Positions 10,215 through 22,138 of a DNA stretch of 64,000 bases are shown here, in pieces. Source of the stretch: Malus domestica. Lineage: Eukaryota > Streptophyta > Magnoliopsida > Rosales > Rosaceae. The DNA lies in NCBI RefSeq assembly GCF_042453785.1, contig NC_091673.1, forward strand, positions 11,317,501-11,381,500, read 5' to 3'. Position 1 is the stretch's first letter; the number at the start of each line of letters is the position of its first letter. The translations under genes and the position numbers were made by a program. The notes under the pieces were generated by a model. It did not search any database. It was not told the origin of the DNA and was given only the letters and a program-made list of their open reading frames with translations.

Positions 10215-13200
10215 TTAAGAGTCGACAAAATTGCAGAGTGAGATGAGAACCATGTGAACAGATGAAGCAGGGAAATGCCCGAAGTCACTACTCATTTTGA
10301 ACAATGTGAAACGGACTCGGACTTTAACTAACCAATTCAGATGCATTAAACTTACCATCATTTGGGGGACTTTTAGGAAGACAAAAGAGATGAAGTATAA
10401 TCCACATGAAACTGCTGTGGCTGTAACTATGTTGGAGACGAGGCGCTTGTTATCTTTACTGGGTACAAATGCTATTTTCAAAGTATTTGTCAGGTCGAAG
10501 AGCCTGCAAGAGATCTGCAATATAGCAAAGTTTCAACAATGAGAAAAAGAGTATCTTCGGATTACAGCAATTAACGTCCTTTACTTACAGCAACGTATAT
10601 GGCAGAAGTGAGCATGAAGTTCAACATTGGGTAATCCGGGATCATAGAAAGCAACAACTTCGGCTGAGCATCAGGGGTACTTGACCTGCAAATTCTCACA
10701 GAAACCAGAGTAAGAAAGGTATCTGAATACATATGTGTATGTACGTAATCAGGAAATACGTATACAATGTGCCACCAGTTCTCATTGACCAAATATTTGC
10801 TAACAGAAGGTGCTTAAAAAATTTGCAAAGCCGGTCTTATTAGTGAAACCTTAAACGTGCTGCAGGAACAACTATAAGCTTACCTTAACCAGACGTGGAA
10901 TTGCAAGATGTAAGTCTCCAGTGTGATCTTTCCAAGCCACCTGGTAAACCAAAGACAATGTAAGGAGGGGGAAAAAATGTTTTCAATATCAAAGAATCTT
11001 TAAGAATTACAGATAAAGCATAACTTTTAACCAAAACTAAAACAACTACAGCTACCACAATCTTTCAAAGTTAAACCGAATGCTGTCCAAAGCAAATGAT
11101 ACAACTCTAACACGTGAGATTAGATAGATTAAAACAGAGATATCACAAGACGGCCACTCACGCAAAAAGGGTTAAAGAGTAGCTGCGGAATTGTTGTGTG
11201 ACATTTCGCAAACATATGTAGACCCTGGTAAACAAGAACAAGATGCTATATTAGTCAATAGGATAAGTTACATACAGTCCAATTTGTTAAAACATTCAAG
11301 GAGAGATACCATACGTTATTGGAATCCATGAGGTATAGGGATGATATTTATTGTAAGTAAGCTTGTCCATCTTGTATATATACTCAAACCATAGATATCC
11401 CACCTGGAAATTCAGACTGTTAGAGATCAATGTTTAAGAAGCGGGATTTTCCTGAATATGATAGTCATAATACCATTAAGGCTATCAAGGAAACTGCTGA
11501 TTTGATTGATGTTTTACGCTTCCATTCTGATTCCTCCAGTTTCTCCATCCATCTTTCAACCTATAAAGATATTTGCCAATTGGTTAGCTACTGACTCAAA
11601 AGAATGACAAAACCTAAACAGAAGCTCTCATATTAAATCCACCAGTCAAGTACAAAAAATACACCAAAGACAAAATTGGACTGGAAAATGGGTGTAAATG
11701 GATGGGATTTTTATCAAGCCTTACAGTTGGATGATAATAAGCATAAATCATTCCAATTATCCATATATATCGATCCAGGCCTGAGCGGAAATGCCATTCA
11801 TGCAAGAGGGGTAAACCAGGTTTCGCAGGATCTGTGTAGCCTGCAAATTTGTTTAGCAATTTGGCAATTTGGGTCAGTAGTCTGCAATGTTTGACATGGT
11901 AAATAAAGCTGTACCAGTTACTTACCAAGGAGGAATGTAAATGGCCACCAAAGCAATTCAAACACTCCAGGTATTTCCCACACCAAGATAACAACCAAGA
12001 AGCAACCGGCGATTTTCACAGCTATCACTGACCCAGTTTCATTGTATTTGTTCATAATACCAAGTGCCCCATAAACCATAAGAGTGAATAGAGTGTGCAT
12101 TGGACAGATGTAGTACAGCACGTAACTGTTGTTAAGGATAACACAGCAAAAAAGTACCAAGAAATTAAGCCGCCACATCATCTACACATAAAAAGGAATG
12201 AGTTGAGTTATATATACACTAAATATGGCAAACTCACCCACGCAATCTTAGAGATCTAGGAAACCCCATACCTGTGCAAACCTTGCTAGGCTGAAATCTT
12301 TGCGGACATAATAATAAGAAAAGTTTCCAAATCCAGTCATCCAGACATATGCAGCAATAAATACTCGAATTGCATTATAAATTTCTGTTGCAGCAAAATA
12401 GTGGTACAACAAAAATAACACCTGTAACATAGAGCAAAGAAGAGTAAGACCTCAATGGAAAGCCAGATGCCTAGTATTATTATTCTCTATGACAGAAGCA
12501 TGGATTGTGAACATACTTAAAGACCTAACGGTTTATACATTGAACATTGGTACCAATGAAATGCACATAGACAAGCATTTGTCATAAAAGATTGCAAAAT
12601 GACCAACCTGCATCCAGCCTTTCCACTCCTCAGTTTGATGCCTATTCAAATAAAGTATGGCTTTCCCGGTTAACGGAGACTTCTCATTATGTACCGTGAA
12701 AGAAGTCATTGCTGAAACTATGATGAGAAGGAAGTATAGAAATATGAAAAGATCCCGATTGTAACTCTGCACAAACAGATGACGTTCAAGAATATAAGGC
12801 TCTCAATATAGAAAGATATAAAAAAAATTAAATGAAAAAATAGATGGACTTCCCTATTACTTTCTTTGTTATTTTGTTTTCGTGTTTTACCATTTAAATT
12901 CTAGTGTTTTTCAATCAAATACTTGTGCAGTGACATTGCTTCGTCGAACACTAAACATTGCTAATAATGAAGACTGAAATGTAAATATACTATGACTAAG
13001 TTATCAATATCACCTTTGTTGATGCATTGAAGAAATCCGTACGATCGCATAAGTATAAGTACGCTAACAGGATACTAAATTCAGATCTGTAAGAGAGACA
13101 CAAAGAGAGGCAAAGGTCATCATTCTGATACACTAAAAATGAATACACATTTTATTCAACCCATGAAAAAATTCACTTACATTGCCCTAAGCGTCAGCCG

Positions 13201-13907
13201 ATTATCAAGCAAGAAAGACGAATCCATCAACATGAACCTAAACACATATTAACCGTAAGCACATGGCTTAAGCAATCATTAACCAACAACTCAGAGCCCA
13301 AAGAGTATCATTTAGAAACCTGAAAATAGGCGAATAGCCAGATGGAATTCGAGCTTTCGGGGAGGCGGATTGTAGACCTCCTCCCTCCAACAAAACAGCT
13401 CTATCATCCTCTTTAACCACCTCTTTTTCCAATTCAACCAAATTCACCTCGGAGTACCTGCTAATGTCAAAAACCAATCTCACTCAGCACAAACCCGAAC
13501 AAGCTCATTTCTATCACTCACATACGCAAATACTTACACATAGATATACATACGAAGTTCGAGCTTTCAGTGTTGCAATGCTTCAATACATATAAATTAA
13601 CTGAGCTAAAGTGAAATTGTTCAACTCACAATTTGGAAGAAAGTGAATTCTTCTTGTACTCCAAGAACTCGGCATAAATCCAAGCTGCGATTATCGGAAT
13701 AACTCCGAGCAAGAATGAAACCTGAAACCACAAGGAACTAAATCCTCACTATCTTTCAACAAAATTCACCACTTTATACCTAAATCATTGACAAAATTAC
13801 ACAAATTCGGGAAGCAAGGGCCCGAATTCGAGCAAGATCTGGAAGAAAACAGTAGAAGCTGAGGAATCGAGTACCTGGGCGGCAGTTACAGGGCTAAAGA
13901 TCATCAT
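10215..13907 (-). CDS. RWA: REDUCED WALL ACETYLATION (RWA) family protein, Cas1-domain O-acetylation factor
   Basis: Fifteen exons with GT-AG junctions in consistent phase: 13875-13907, 13630-13721, 13320-13457, 13181-13237, 13014-13086, 12608-12766, 12272-12421, 11926-12181, 11725-11840, 11474-11560, 11315-11403, 11162-11224, 10884-10940, 10589-10685 and 10514 onward. Conserved RWA/Cas1 stretches include [95 protein letters not shown] and [17 protein letters not shown] proteins are multi-pass Golgi membrane proteins needed for acetyl supply to xylan, xyloglucan and pectin. Reading to the first stop (10215) gives 588 residues, longer than the usual ~540. The ORF passes a perfect donor (atg/gtaag) at 10356, just after residues ...FLKVPQMM, where relatives end. 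A short last exon beyond 10215 is therefore possible and the 3' end is uncertain. I cannot tell which Arabidopsis RWA paralog is closest. Confidence 0.93.
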
Positions 13908-14074
13908 CTTTGGAAAGCAGCGGATCGGACTGAGAGGAGGGATCAATGAGCAAGCATTTCACAGATCGGATTCGATCAGCTGCTGAATCTGGAGGACGAA
14001 ATGCAATGTCTGTGTGGTAATATACGCCGCACTGCAGAGTATTCAATTTAGAGAGAGAAAGCGAGAGGAGAGAG

Positions 14075-14111
<37 letters not shown>

Positions 14112-14180
14112 CGTCGGAGGGAAGGAGAAGGTGGGAAACGAGTGGGGAACAGAGACGCCGTGAGAGAGAGACAACCATAT
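13908..14180 (-). promoter_or_regulatory. 5' leader of RWA with long CT/GA tract
   Basis: Upstream of the RWA ATG, the plus strand is almost pure GA from 14051 to 14111 (CT on the sense strand), flanked by a ~28-nt T run at 14185-14212. Pyrimidine-rich leaders of this kind are frequent in plant housekeeping genes and are hypervariable microsatellites. Confidence 0.5.
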
Positions 14181-14212
14181 ATGGTTAGAATTTTTTTTTT
14201 TTTTTTTTTTTT

Positions 14213-15009
14213 TCCATTTTTTGTGATAGCGCCATTTCTTTTAACTGTTATTTAAATCGTGTCATTAATTTCAACTTAATGGGGATAGACCTTCGTTTTT
14301 TATGGGGCGTTGGATTTGGATCCGACGGTGTGGATGTGGATCCACGGTTCTCAGTTCTGATTTTTATGGATTCTGCCTAAACGTGTAATAATAATGTTAA
14401 AAGTGATGGCAGTGTTCATTGTTGTAAGATCATACGAGAGATGAAAACTCTTATCATGCAAGAAATAAAAACTCTTAAAACAATCATGATATGAAAAACG
14501 TCATGCTTCTGTACAAACATTGTAAACAAAGATATCAAGGCTGCAAATTATATCACAAACATTTTTTTATAACACAAACACTGTTTAGTAGTAGGTGTAC
14601 CAAACTCGATCCACTCACCTTCATTACTCTGGTGGAGAACTACCAAATCGACCTCATATTGACCAAACTCACCTAGAATGAGGTCGAACAACTCATATTG
14701 AGCTTCTATAATTACTGCAAACTACAACGATAACTAAACAACAAACAAAAATTAACAATGCACAACTTAAATCAATAAAATCCACCCCATTAATCTTCGA
14801 TTATTAAACCACACCAGAAACATACTGGTTGACGTAGTCTATCAAATTTGATCTAGATTTGATTTTACATTGCACCGAATGAGCTAGGAGAGAATTTTCA
14901 GATGGATCGGATTGAAAACAAGATTTTCAAATGGACCCTAAATTTCATTCTTTTGTATTGGTTGCCTTATTTGGAATAAATGAGGGATAATATATGTCTT
15001 CAATTTAAA

Positions 15010-15059
<50 letters not shown>

Positions 15060-16044
15060 CACCAAACTTGTAACATCCAATCTTGTAAATTGGGCAATAT
15101 CCACAAAATTCTATTATCTATTTAGTTTGAGAATGATACTTGATGCAAGTAAATGGAATAGTTATGGGACCTTATTGCTTATAAATAATATTTCCAATTT
15201 TGGGGTCTACCCCCACCTATCAAAATTGTCCTATCATTTTCTTTTTATATAGTCTATCCTATTTTTATACTTTTATAATTCAGAGAGAGGTTTTTTAAGC
15301 AATATGATCTAAAATAACATTGTTAAAACACATTTTAATACAAATTTGATTGTATGATTCTCGAAAGGGGTCCTCTTTGGATCCCTTTCTCTTAATCTAC
15401 CAAATTAGAGGATTCGTGTCTTTGAAATTTAATCAAACGATTACAAATAGGGTTCATTTTAAAAGTTATAATAACTTCAGTCGATTGATCAATTTTCAAC
15501 GGCACAGATCCCCTGATTTGGTGAATTAGGAATAAATAATCTGGAGAGAATCCCTTTCCTATGATTCTAACAACTGACCATCCTAAATCTTCGTTTCCAT
15601 TCGAGAAGTAGTAAGCAATGCTTGTGTAAGCAATAAAAATAATGTGTAGATAACACCGTGTTTTTATTACTTTGCATTTTTCTATTTTATTTGGTCTGAT
15701 AAATTTTGTCGGCAGATTTTGAAGAGTTTGCTTCGACCAGAGTTTGCTGATGCAAAGGCCCTCACCTCGCCCAACAATTAATCTACCAAAATAAAATAGA
15801 ACGTGTTATTGATGCTCCAAGAATTTAAATCTGCATTTAAAAATTATTTAGCATTTTGAAATGAGTGGACGAAGAGGTCGCACCAGAGATAGACGCCAGT
15901 ATTTTCTGTTCATTGATTTTCCATTTTTTTATTTAAAAGTGAAGTGCAAAAACTTGAGAGTGCATGAATTAGGTGGGGATTGATCCTTCAATTTCACAAA
16001 AAAAATTTGGTGCTCTGGAGTATTAAGATAGTTCAGATGTTTTA
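14213..16044. other. Intergenic, AT-rich, no gene seen
   Basis: It includes a (GA)n microsatellite (15012-15053) and, at about 15365-15565, a short segment with weak inverted ends (gggtcctctttggatcc... / ...ggagagaatccctttcc) that may be an old MITE. No ORF encodes a recognisable protein. Confidence 0.5.
15012..15053. repeat. (GA)n microsatellite, ~21 units
   Basis: An uninterrupted dinucleotide run in non-coding DNA, likely length-polymorphic. Confidence 0.95.
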
Positions 16045-16866
16045 TGTCATATCCTGGTCTGGGCCTCTATCATATTCCTGGTCCGACTTCACAGTAGCAC
16101 GATATTATCTACTTTGGGCCTCAACCATGCTCTCACGGTTTTGTTTCTGGAAACTCACACAAAAACTTTTCAATGAATCACCCATCCTAGGATTGCTCTC
16201 GGGCGAACTCGCTTAACTTCGGAGTTCCGATAGAACCCGAAACCAATAAGCTCCCAAAAGACTTCGTGCTAAGTAGAGATGAGAATATATATATATAAGA
16301 CTTAGAGGATTCACTCCCTTGGACGATGTGGAATGTTACAATATACTCCTCTTATGGGCCTGATGTTCTCGTCAGCACATTTCCGACCAAACATTGGCTC
16401 CGATACCAAATTGTCACATCCGACACGGCCCCCCATCACATCTCGGGCCCGACTCCGCTGTAGCACGATATTGTCCGTTTTGGGCCACAACTATGCCCTG
16501 ACGGTTTTGTTTCTAGGAACTCACACGAGAACTTCCCAGTGGACCCGATGTTCTCATCAGCATACTTCCTGCTAGGGATTGACTATGATACCAAATTGTC
16601 ACATCCCGAGCCTGATTCTGCCGTAGCACGATATTGTCCGCTTTGGGCAACAACTACGCCCTCACAGTTTTGTTTTTGAGAACTCACACAAGAACTTCCC
16701 AATGGATCACCCATCCTGGGATTGCTCTCGTAATAACTCACTTAACTTCGAGTTCCGATGGAAACCTAAGCCAATGAGCTCCCAAAAGACCTCGTGCTAG
16801 GTAGAGATGGGAATATACATATAACACTTAAAATATCAACTCCCCTAAACGATGTGGAATGTTACA
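16045..16866 (-). mobile_element. Cassandra-type TRIM (LTR kin), three LTR units in tandem, fossil
   Basis: Three related LTR blocks (about 16045-16340, a shorter one at 16412-16540, and 16597-16866) alternate with two very short internal stretches. In the minus orientation each complete LTR starts tgtaacattccacatcg. The middle and right LTRs end atgtgaca, and each is followed by a primer site matching initiator tRNA-Met (tggtatc..agcc type; seen reversed as ggctccgatacca at 16395-16408 and in the second internal segment). The reverse complement of the LTRs contains a 5S rRNA-like segment (ggaactccgaagttaagcg, then aggatgggtga), the hallmark of Cassandra. There is no coding capacity, as normal for TRIMs. 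The three-LTR arrangement fits recombination between elements. It looks old; the copies differ visibly. Confidence 0.85.
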
Positions 16867-17403
16867 TTTTAACCGTTAAATATTAAATTTTATATTTTTA
16901 GAATAATCCAACAGTCAAAATATCCAGAGTCCCGAATACCGAGTACCCAAGAAAGTATCTCATTCCATTCCACCATTATATAAAAATAGAATCAATCATC
17001 ATCGGATGTTGATTTACCAAACTTCCGAGTTTTCAACCAACCAAAATTGAATTGTTCAAAGGGTCCTACCCTAGTAATCCTGCAACCAACCCTACCAGAT
17101 AACAAAAGGAGAATACTGAAAAGGCTACAAGCTTAATCAAGTTCCTTAAAACTTACATTAACTTCTCTAAAACCAACCTCTTTCAAGTTCCTCAACACAT
17201 TGACTGACTGACATCAACTAAGCATTAACAAGATATGACAAGCTTCTTGTAAACCTACGAAATTTACTCCACCTTCATACTACTACAGCAAGAACAACAG
17301 CGCCACAGAATTCCGAAATCATCCTATCCTTCTTTCTACAAACGGGACGATGAGTTTATGAGAGAGCGAATGACCTATGTGTTAATGGTCGGTACTCTAA
17401 CCC
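16867..17403. other. Intergenic / 3' UTR of the acidic protein gene
   Basis: AT-rich; the right part is presumably 3' UTR of the gene ending at 17404. Nothing else is recognised. Confidence 0.45.
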
Positions 17404-19264
17404 CTATCGTTTGGAGGGTCTCTCGTCATCCTCTCCTCCATCATCGTCGTCATCGTCTGAGTCATCTTTGTCCGATCTCTTTCTCTTTGGGGGAGCCTCC
17501 ACCTTCCCACCAGCATCATCGCCCTCGTCTCCATCTTCAACATCTTCATCGTCTCCATTCTCTTCAGGCTCAAAATCACTCGCATCTTCCTCATCCTCAG
17601 CACGACCTACCGGGCGGACGAGGTACTCAGTTCCTAGCTCATCCTACAGATTTTCAAAATATGTCAGCCACTGTTTAACCATCAGATACCATAACAAAAC
17701 AGAACCATCCACAATGAACAAATGAATTGATAACATAAGCCACCATTCAAACAATCGCAATAAAGGAATAACAATTAAAGTAGACGTAAACACAGCTCAG
17801 AGATCCGTAAGGCTTGTCGCTGTCAAATGCAGACACCGGGTAACTACAAAAAGTAGACGTCAGGGAAACCTCATGCCTATAAGGCTCCTCGCTTTGCAAG
17901 GGTCTGGTAAACATCTATTATACACAACATTACCCTTTTCTTTACAAAGAGACTGTTTCCACATACCAGGATCCTCTCCTGAGCTAAGGATGAGGATCCT
18001 CCTCATCAAGGGATATGAGCCGTTGGATGAAAATCCAACGGCTACAATTATTATAACTTTAAAAGGACCCCCTGTTTGTAGCCGTTGGATTTTCATCCGA
18101 CAGCCTACACCAATTGATGAGGAGGATCCTCATCCTTAGCTCAGGAGAGGATCCTGATCCTGTTTCCACGACTCGATCTCATTAACATTTCTGTTACGTT
18201 CAACGCTCGCCCTCAACATATGTCAGCGAAGAAAAGTAATCACAGACGGGGTTTAGGCCGAAAATCTTTTCGATTTAAAAGTAAACAGTAGCCACATCAA
18301 CAAGAAACTACATGCCAAATTTACAGAAGGGAAAAAGGAAAACCTCAAAGCAGCCGGCTTTAATCTAATCAAAATAAAGGATGAAATCAACAAACAACAA
18401 AGAAGCCAAATTAATAAAAGGTTTAAAGAATAATTTCAAAAAGTTTTATGACAAGTCTTAGCAGAGGCACAGATGAAAAAGCTAAAAGAAAATCCGATGG
18501 AGGACTTTTCTCTAAATTTTGCTACATGAAAAATAAATATTTAGAAAAATAAAAAGTAATAAACACTATAGCTACGTGCTTGACTGCAAATTATAAATGC
18601 GAACTGCAAATCTACAGACTAACAGATCACAGAAAAATATTTCAAATCTAATTACAATTAAAAAAAATATAGAAAAAAACCAGAAGAAAATTCAAATCTA
18701 CCTTGAATTCCGGGACCAGAACGCTAGGAAAATCAGATTAAATAATATCAAAAATTATTTCTTCACATAAACACAACAAAAACATATAAAAATGACCAGA
18801 TCTGTTGAATCCACACCAAAACTAAATAATAAAAAATAGAAAATTCGGGAAAAGGTAAAGTTTGAGTTGATTACCTCTTCATCAGGCTCGCCCTCATCAT
18901 CGTCGTCGTCGTCATCTCCCTCGCCATCGTCATCGTCGTCACCGCCTTCACCGCCTTCGTCGTCCTCGTCCTCATCGTCTTCGTCGTCTACCGAGTGAAT
19001 CGGAGGGCCACCAGACGACTGTACGACCTCCTGAACATCGTCGTCGTCGTCCTCTTCTTCGTCATCGTCGTCCTCTTCGTCGTCATCCGCATCGTCGTCG
19101 TCGTCGTCGTCCTCATCCTCGTCGGCGTCCTCCTCCTCTTCGTCTACGCTGTCGTCGGACTCGGACTCGGACTCAGACTGGGACTGCGACTCGTAGAGCT
19201 CCAATTGCTCGGCGGTCAAAGGCTTAACCTCGTTTTCCTCCACAACTTCCTCCATAGCCTTCAT
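17404..19264 (-). CDS. Highly acidic Asp/Glu-rich protein with C-terminal NLS-like motif
   Basis: Two exons, 18875-19264 and 17404-17643, joined in phase 0, encode 209 residues. The N-terminal ~30 residues (MEEVVEENEVKPLTAEQLELY) are the only ordinary sequence. They are followed by a Ser/Glu tract and long Asp/Glu runs, then a short non-acidic patch (DELGTEYLVRPVGRAED), more acidic sequence, a basic cluster (APPKRKRSDK) resembling a nuclear localisation signal, another Asp run, and RPSKR at the end. The composition is like prothymosin or nucleosome-assembly acidic tails, which bind histones, but no folded domain is visible and I do not assign a function. An in-frame upstream ATG at 19432 exists. 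I prefer 19264 because the upstream stretch is low-complexity leader-like sequence. The single intron hosts a long-TIR MITE. Confidence 0.8.
17967..18156. mobile_element. MITE with near-perfect 43-bp inverted repeats, in the intron of the acidic protein gene
   Basis: The left arm begins caggatcctctcctgagcta and runs to about 18009. The right arm (18114-18156) is its reverse complement with essentially no mismatch. Inside are shorter inverted copies of 'gccgttggat'. A 10-bp direct repeat, ctgtttccac, flanks the element closely (17952-17961 and 18160-18169) and could be a 9-10-bp Mutator-type target duplication, although a few bases separate it from the arms. The near-perfect arms suggest recent insertion and could form a strong hairpin in the pre-mRNA. 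Confidence 0.8.
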
Positions 19265-21720
19265 CCTCTCCAAGCTCACACAAATTTGCAGAGAAAATCT
19301 CCCCTTTCTGTTCTCAAGGAAACGAATTGGGATTGGATTTGGGAGAGGGAGTGAGATAGAGGGAGGGAGGGACGAGAGAGGAGCTGCTTGGTTCGCTCTA
19401 GCAGTAGCTCTGCAACCAGCGATCTGAGCCACTGAAACGCGGGTTCACGCGGACAGGTGACGTGGCGGAAAATCGGACGGTCCTGGTGAGCCAACTTGTA
19501 CTTCTGTTCTAATAGGGTTTCCTGCGGCGCTTCATATTCGCTTAGGTAATAAGGTAATTAGATGATTTGTCACGTGCAAGGGAGGGCGTAGTCTGAGGTC
19601 ACTAGGGTTAGGGTTTCTCTTCGGGTTCTCCAGATTCTGGGCCCATGTTATTGGGCCAGGTTGGATCAAGGTTCTTGATTGATGTGTGAAGACCCAAAAA
19701 TACGGCCCATTATTTTCAGTGGATCATAAGATGTGTAGGCCCCACCTTCTTCTCGTTGTTTCTTTTTAGGGGCCGGAATTGGGGGACTGGCGGAGTGTGT
19801 ACATTAACCGACATAGGGTAATAATTTTGTTGACCACAACTTCGTAGTTGAGGAAGCTTTTTGGCAGCGGTATTTTATTGATCATCATAAATAAACACAA
19901 AGATGTCAATTAGATATATTATTTTAGTGACCAACGAATTGATTTGAAGTGAATTTATACAAATAAGCAATTAATTAAAAATTTATACGCGACTACCACA
20001 GGTACAAGTGCACTAATACAAATTTGTTACAAGAACGATAGATGTAACAAACCTATAACAATGCACATACCGATCTTCACTGATGAGCAAGCCCACATAA
20101 CGTCATAACCGGAGAGCAAGATCACATAAAATCACAGTTGAAAAATGAGACCACAAAATCATCTCTCGAAGACGAGACCACTTCATCAACCAAACGCGGC
20201 ACAAACAAAACCAACACTAATTCAAGAATAGAATCCACCGATCTCCTAATCTCAATGGAGGACTAGAACACTCTAGGCAAGACCACCTGCAACTACACTA
20301 TAGCTTTATTCAACTCAACATAGGTGGAGTTATATATGAATGACACTTGGTCTTCATGTTGTTGTTTATGAAAAATCATATATTATCGTTTGGCTAATAA
20401 TTGCAAATTACATTTTGGGCATTTACATTATATCACTCAATGTTTTTCATGTGTTATTGAACTTTTGGTAAACTTTGGTGGATGATGTCGCTTGTTAGTC
20501 TCTTTAGGTTTACACCTTACTAGACATAGAGGCCCAACGAGGCACATGTTGGTGTCCTTTTTCTAGCTTGCAAAATCATGCCAAACTAATTAATAATTGC
20601 ATAATTTGGCTTTTTTGTGGAAACATGGCCAAAATTTTAATTGTTGCTTTGGTCATAGCCACATAAACACACGACGAAAAGACTAAACACTAGAATAATT
20701 AATAGTGAAGATATTATGACAGGAAATGCTTTTTTTTTTTAAATATCATTGCTCTTTGGTAATTTTAACATTTGTTATTAAATTGTTTTACAAGCGTTTT
20801 TGGTTGTTTGAAAAAAAAAATTAACCATCAAAGTTTAAAATCAATGAGATTGGTTTCTTTATAAGGGAAGGTTTTTGGATAAAATGTCCCCGGCCATTCA
20901 AACCCGATCAAGGGGGAATTTCAAATTTCTTTGTCAAGTAAAGAAAAAAAAATTAAAAAAATAGACTAAAATAAAATAAAAGTTAGGTGGAATACTGTTG
21001 AGACTGAGAATGACAGGGTATGGTGGATAAAGAATGGATTCAAATTGTATAGTAATTCTTCGGTTTATTTGAAGAAAAAACAATAAAATAAAACTCATCG
21101 TAAAACTTCTTTTATTTAAAAACAGTAAATAATTATTAGTTTATTATGAGGTTAAGCTCTTTTTTTTGTGTGCATATTTCACCAGTATTCACGACAATAA
21201 TTCGATTCTTATACTTTTGTAATTAAACTCACGTCCGTCCATGCAAAATTGCATGTAGCATACCGTGAGAGCATTTACCGTGTATGGCTAGGAACTATTT
21301 TCATTTTATCTCTTTGAAAAAGATGCAAATGAAAACTACATTCCCGGGCATTTAGAACACAAGCGTAGAATCTATGTAACTATATGTTAAGATTGGTACG
21401 TATGTAACGTAACCCCACATCAAATGCTTGTCACCACCCGAACCAGGATCCTTGCCGACTCCTCTTTGTGAGGGTCTCGGGAATCCATTAATCATATCCG
21501 TTTATTGTACATCGTGTAGTCAGAAATTATTTTAAATATTTTTATTTTAAATTAAACACAAACAGTACCTGATAAAAACTGATTATATAATGTACGATGA
21601 ACGAATATAATTCACTGATCCTGTCGGGACACCACCCAATTAATCTAGTCAGCTAATCATAGCTGGAACACGTGTACTTGATAGATATTTACCCAATTAA
21701 CCATATTTCCCTTGACCCAG
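19265..21720. other. Intergenic, no gene seen
   Basis: Promoter and leader of the acidic protein gene occupy the first few hundred bases. The remainder is AT-rich with poly(A/T) tracts and no recognisable coding or repeat structure. Confidence 0.5.
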
Positions 21721-21733
21721 ATAAATAAATAAT

Positions 21734-21745
21734 TATATATAAAAA
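21734..21745 (+). promoter_or_regulatory. TATA box of the small TM-protein gene
   Basis: tatatataaaaa, 124 bp upstream of the ATG at 21869, in a suitable position for a ~90-nt leader. Confidence 0.5.
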
Positions 21746-21868
21746 GCATCTAATATATGATATATGTCCCATTTACTATTCCTCCAAGTCCAACTTTGTG
21801 TTATGAATGTGCCAGAGAGCTCTCCGCCAGCACAAAGAAATACTTGAGAGATCATATATTGATTCCTC

Positions 21869-22138
21869 ATGTGCGCAGCGAGGTGGTACTCCTCGGCTTT
21901 CAGCTGGCTGGATTTCGATTTCTCCATGCCCTGGTTAGGAATATTCCGGTGGTCGTGGACCGGAATATTCGACCTCTCGTACTTCACTTCTGGGTGGAGT
22001 TTGAACTTGCAGAGCGTCGGAGGGTTCAGCTTCTCGATACTCGATGATGTGGTGTGGACGTTGATAACTGTGGTGGAGTCTTTTGCCTTGGCCTGTATGC
22101 TTTGCTTCTTCTTTCTCTTTTGTGGTTGTACCCTTTGA
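21869..22138 (+). CDS. Small single-pass membrane protein (89 aa), unknown function
   Basis: A single exon of 89 residues. An in-frame TGA three codons upstream fixes this as the first available ATG. The first half is rich in Trp, Phe and Ser (FSWLDFDFSMPWLGIF). The C-terminal third is a strong transmembrane segment (VVWTLITVVESFALACMLCF) ending in FLFCGCTL, with four cysteines near the end. Small plant proteins with a W/P/F-rich N-terminus and a C-terminal 'ESxALxxMLCFFFLFCGC' helix exist, as far as I recall, but have no named function. Overlapping ORFs in other frames lack such a pattern. A TATA box and the run-out into AT-rich DNA support it. Confidence 0.65.
   Translation: MCAARWYSSAFSWLDFDFSMPWLGIFRWSWTGIFDLSYFTSGWSLNLQSVGGFSFSILDDVVWTLITVVESFALACMLCFFFLFCGCTL

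Noticed and set aside
16165-16255. 5S rRNA gene
   Set aside because: Only part of the 5S sequence is present, inside repeated LTRs with TRIM features. It is a Cassandra segment and not a 5S gene.
18995-19354. A 119-codon plus-strand ORF, Val/Leu-rich, opposite the acidic protein gene
   Set aside because: It is the antisense of GAC/GAA repeats in the real gene. The hydrophobic composition is a mirror artefact.
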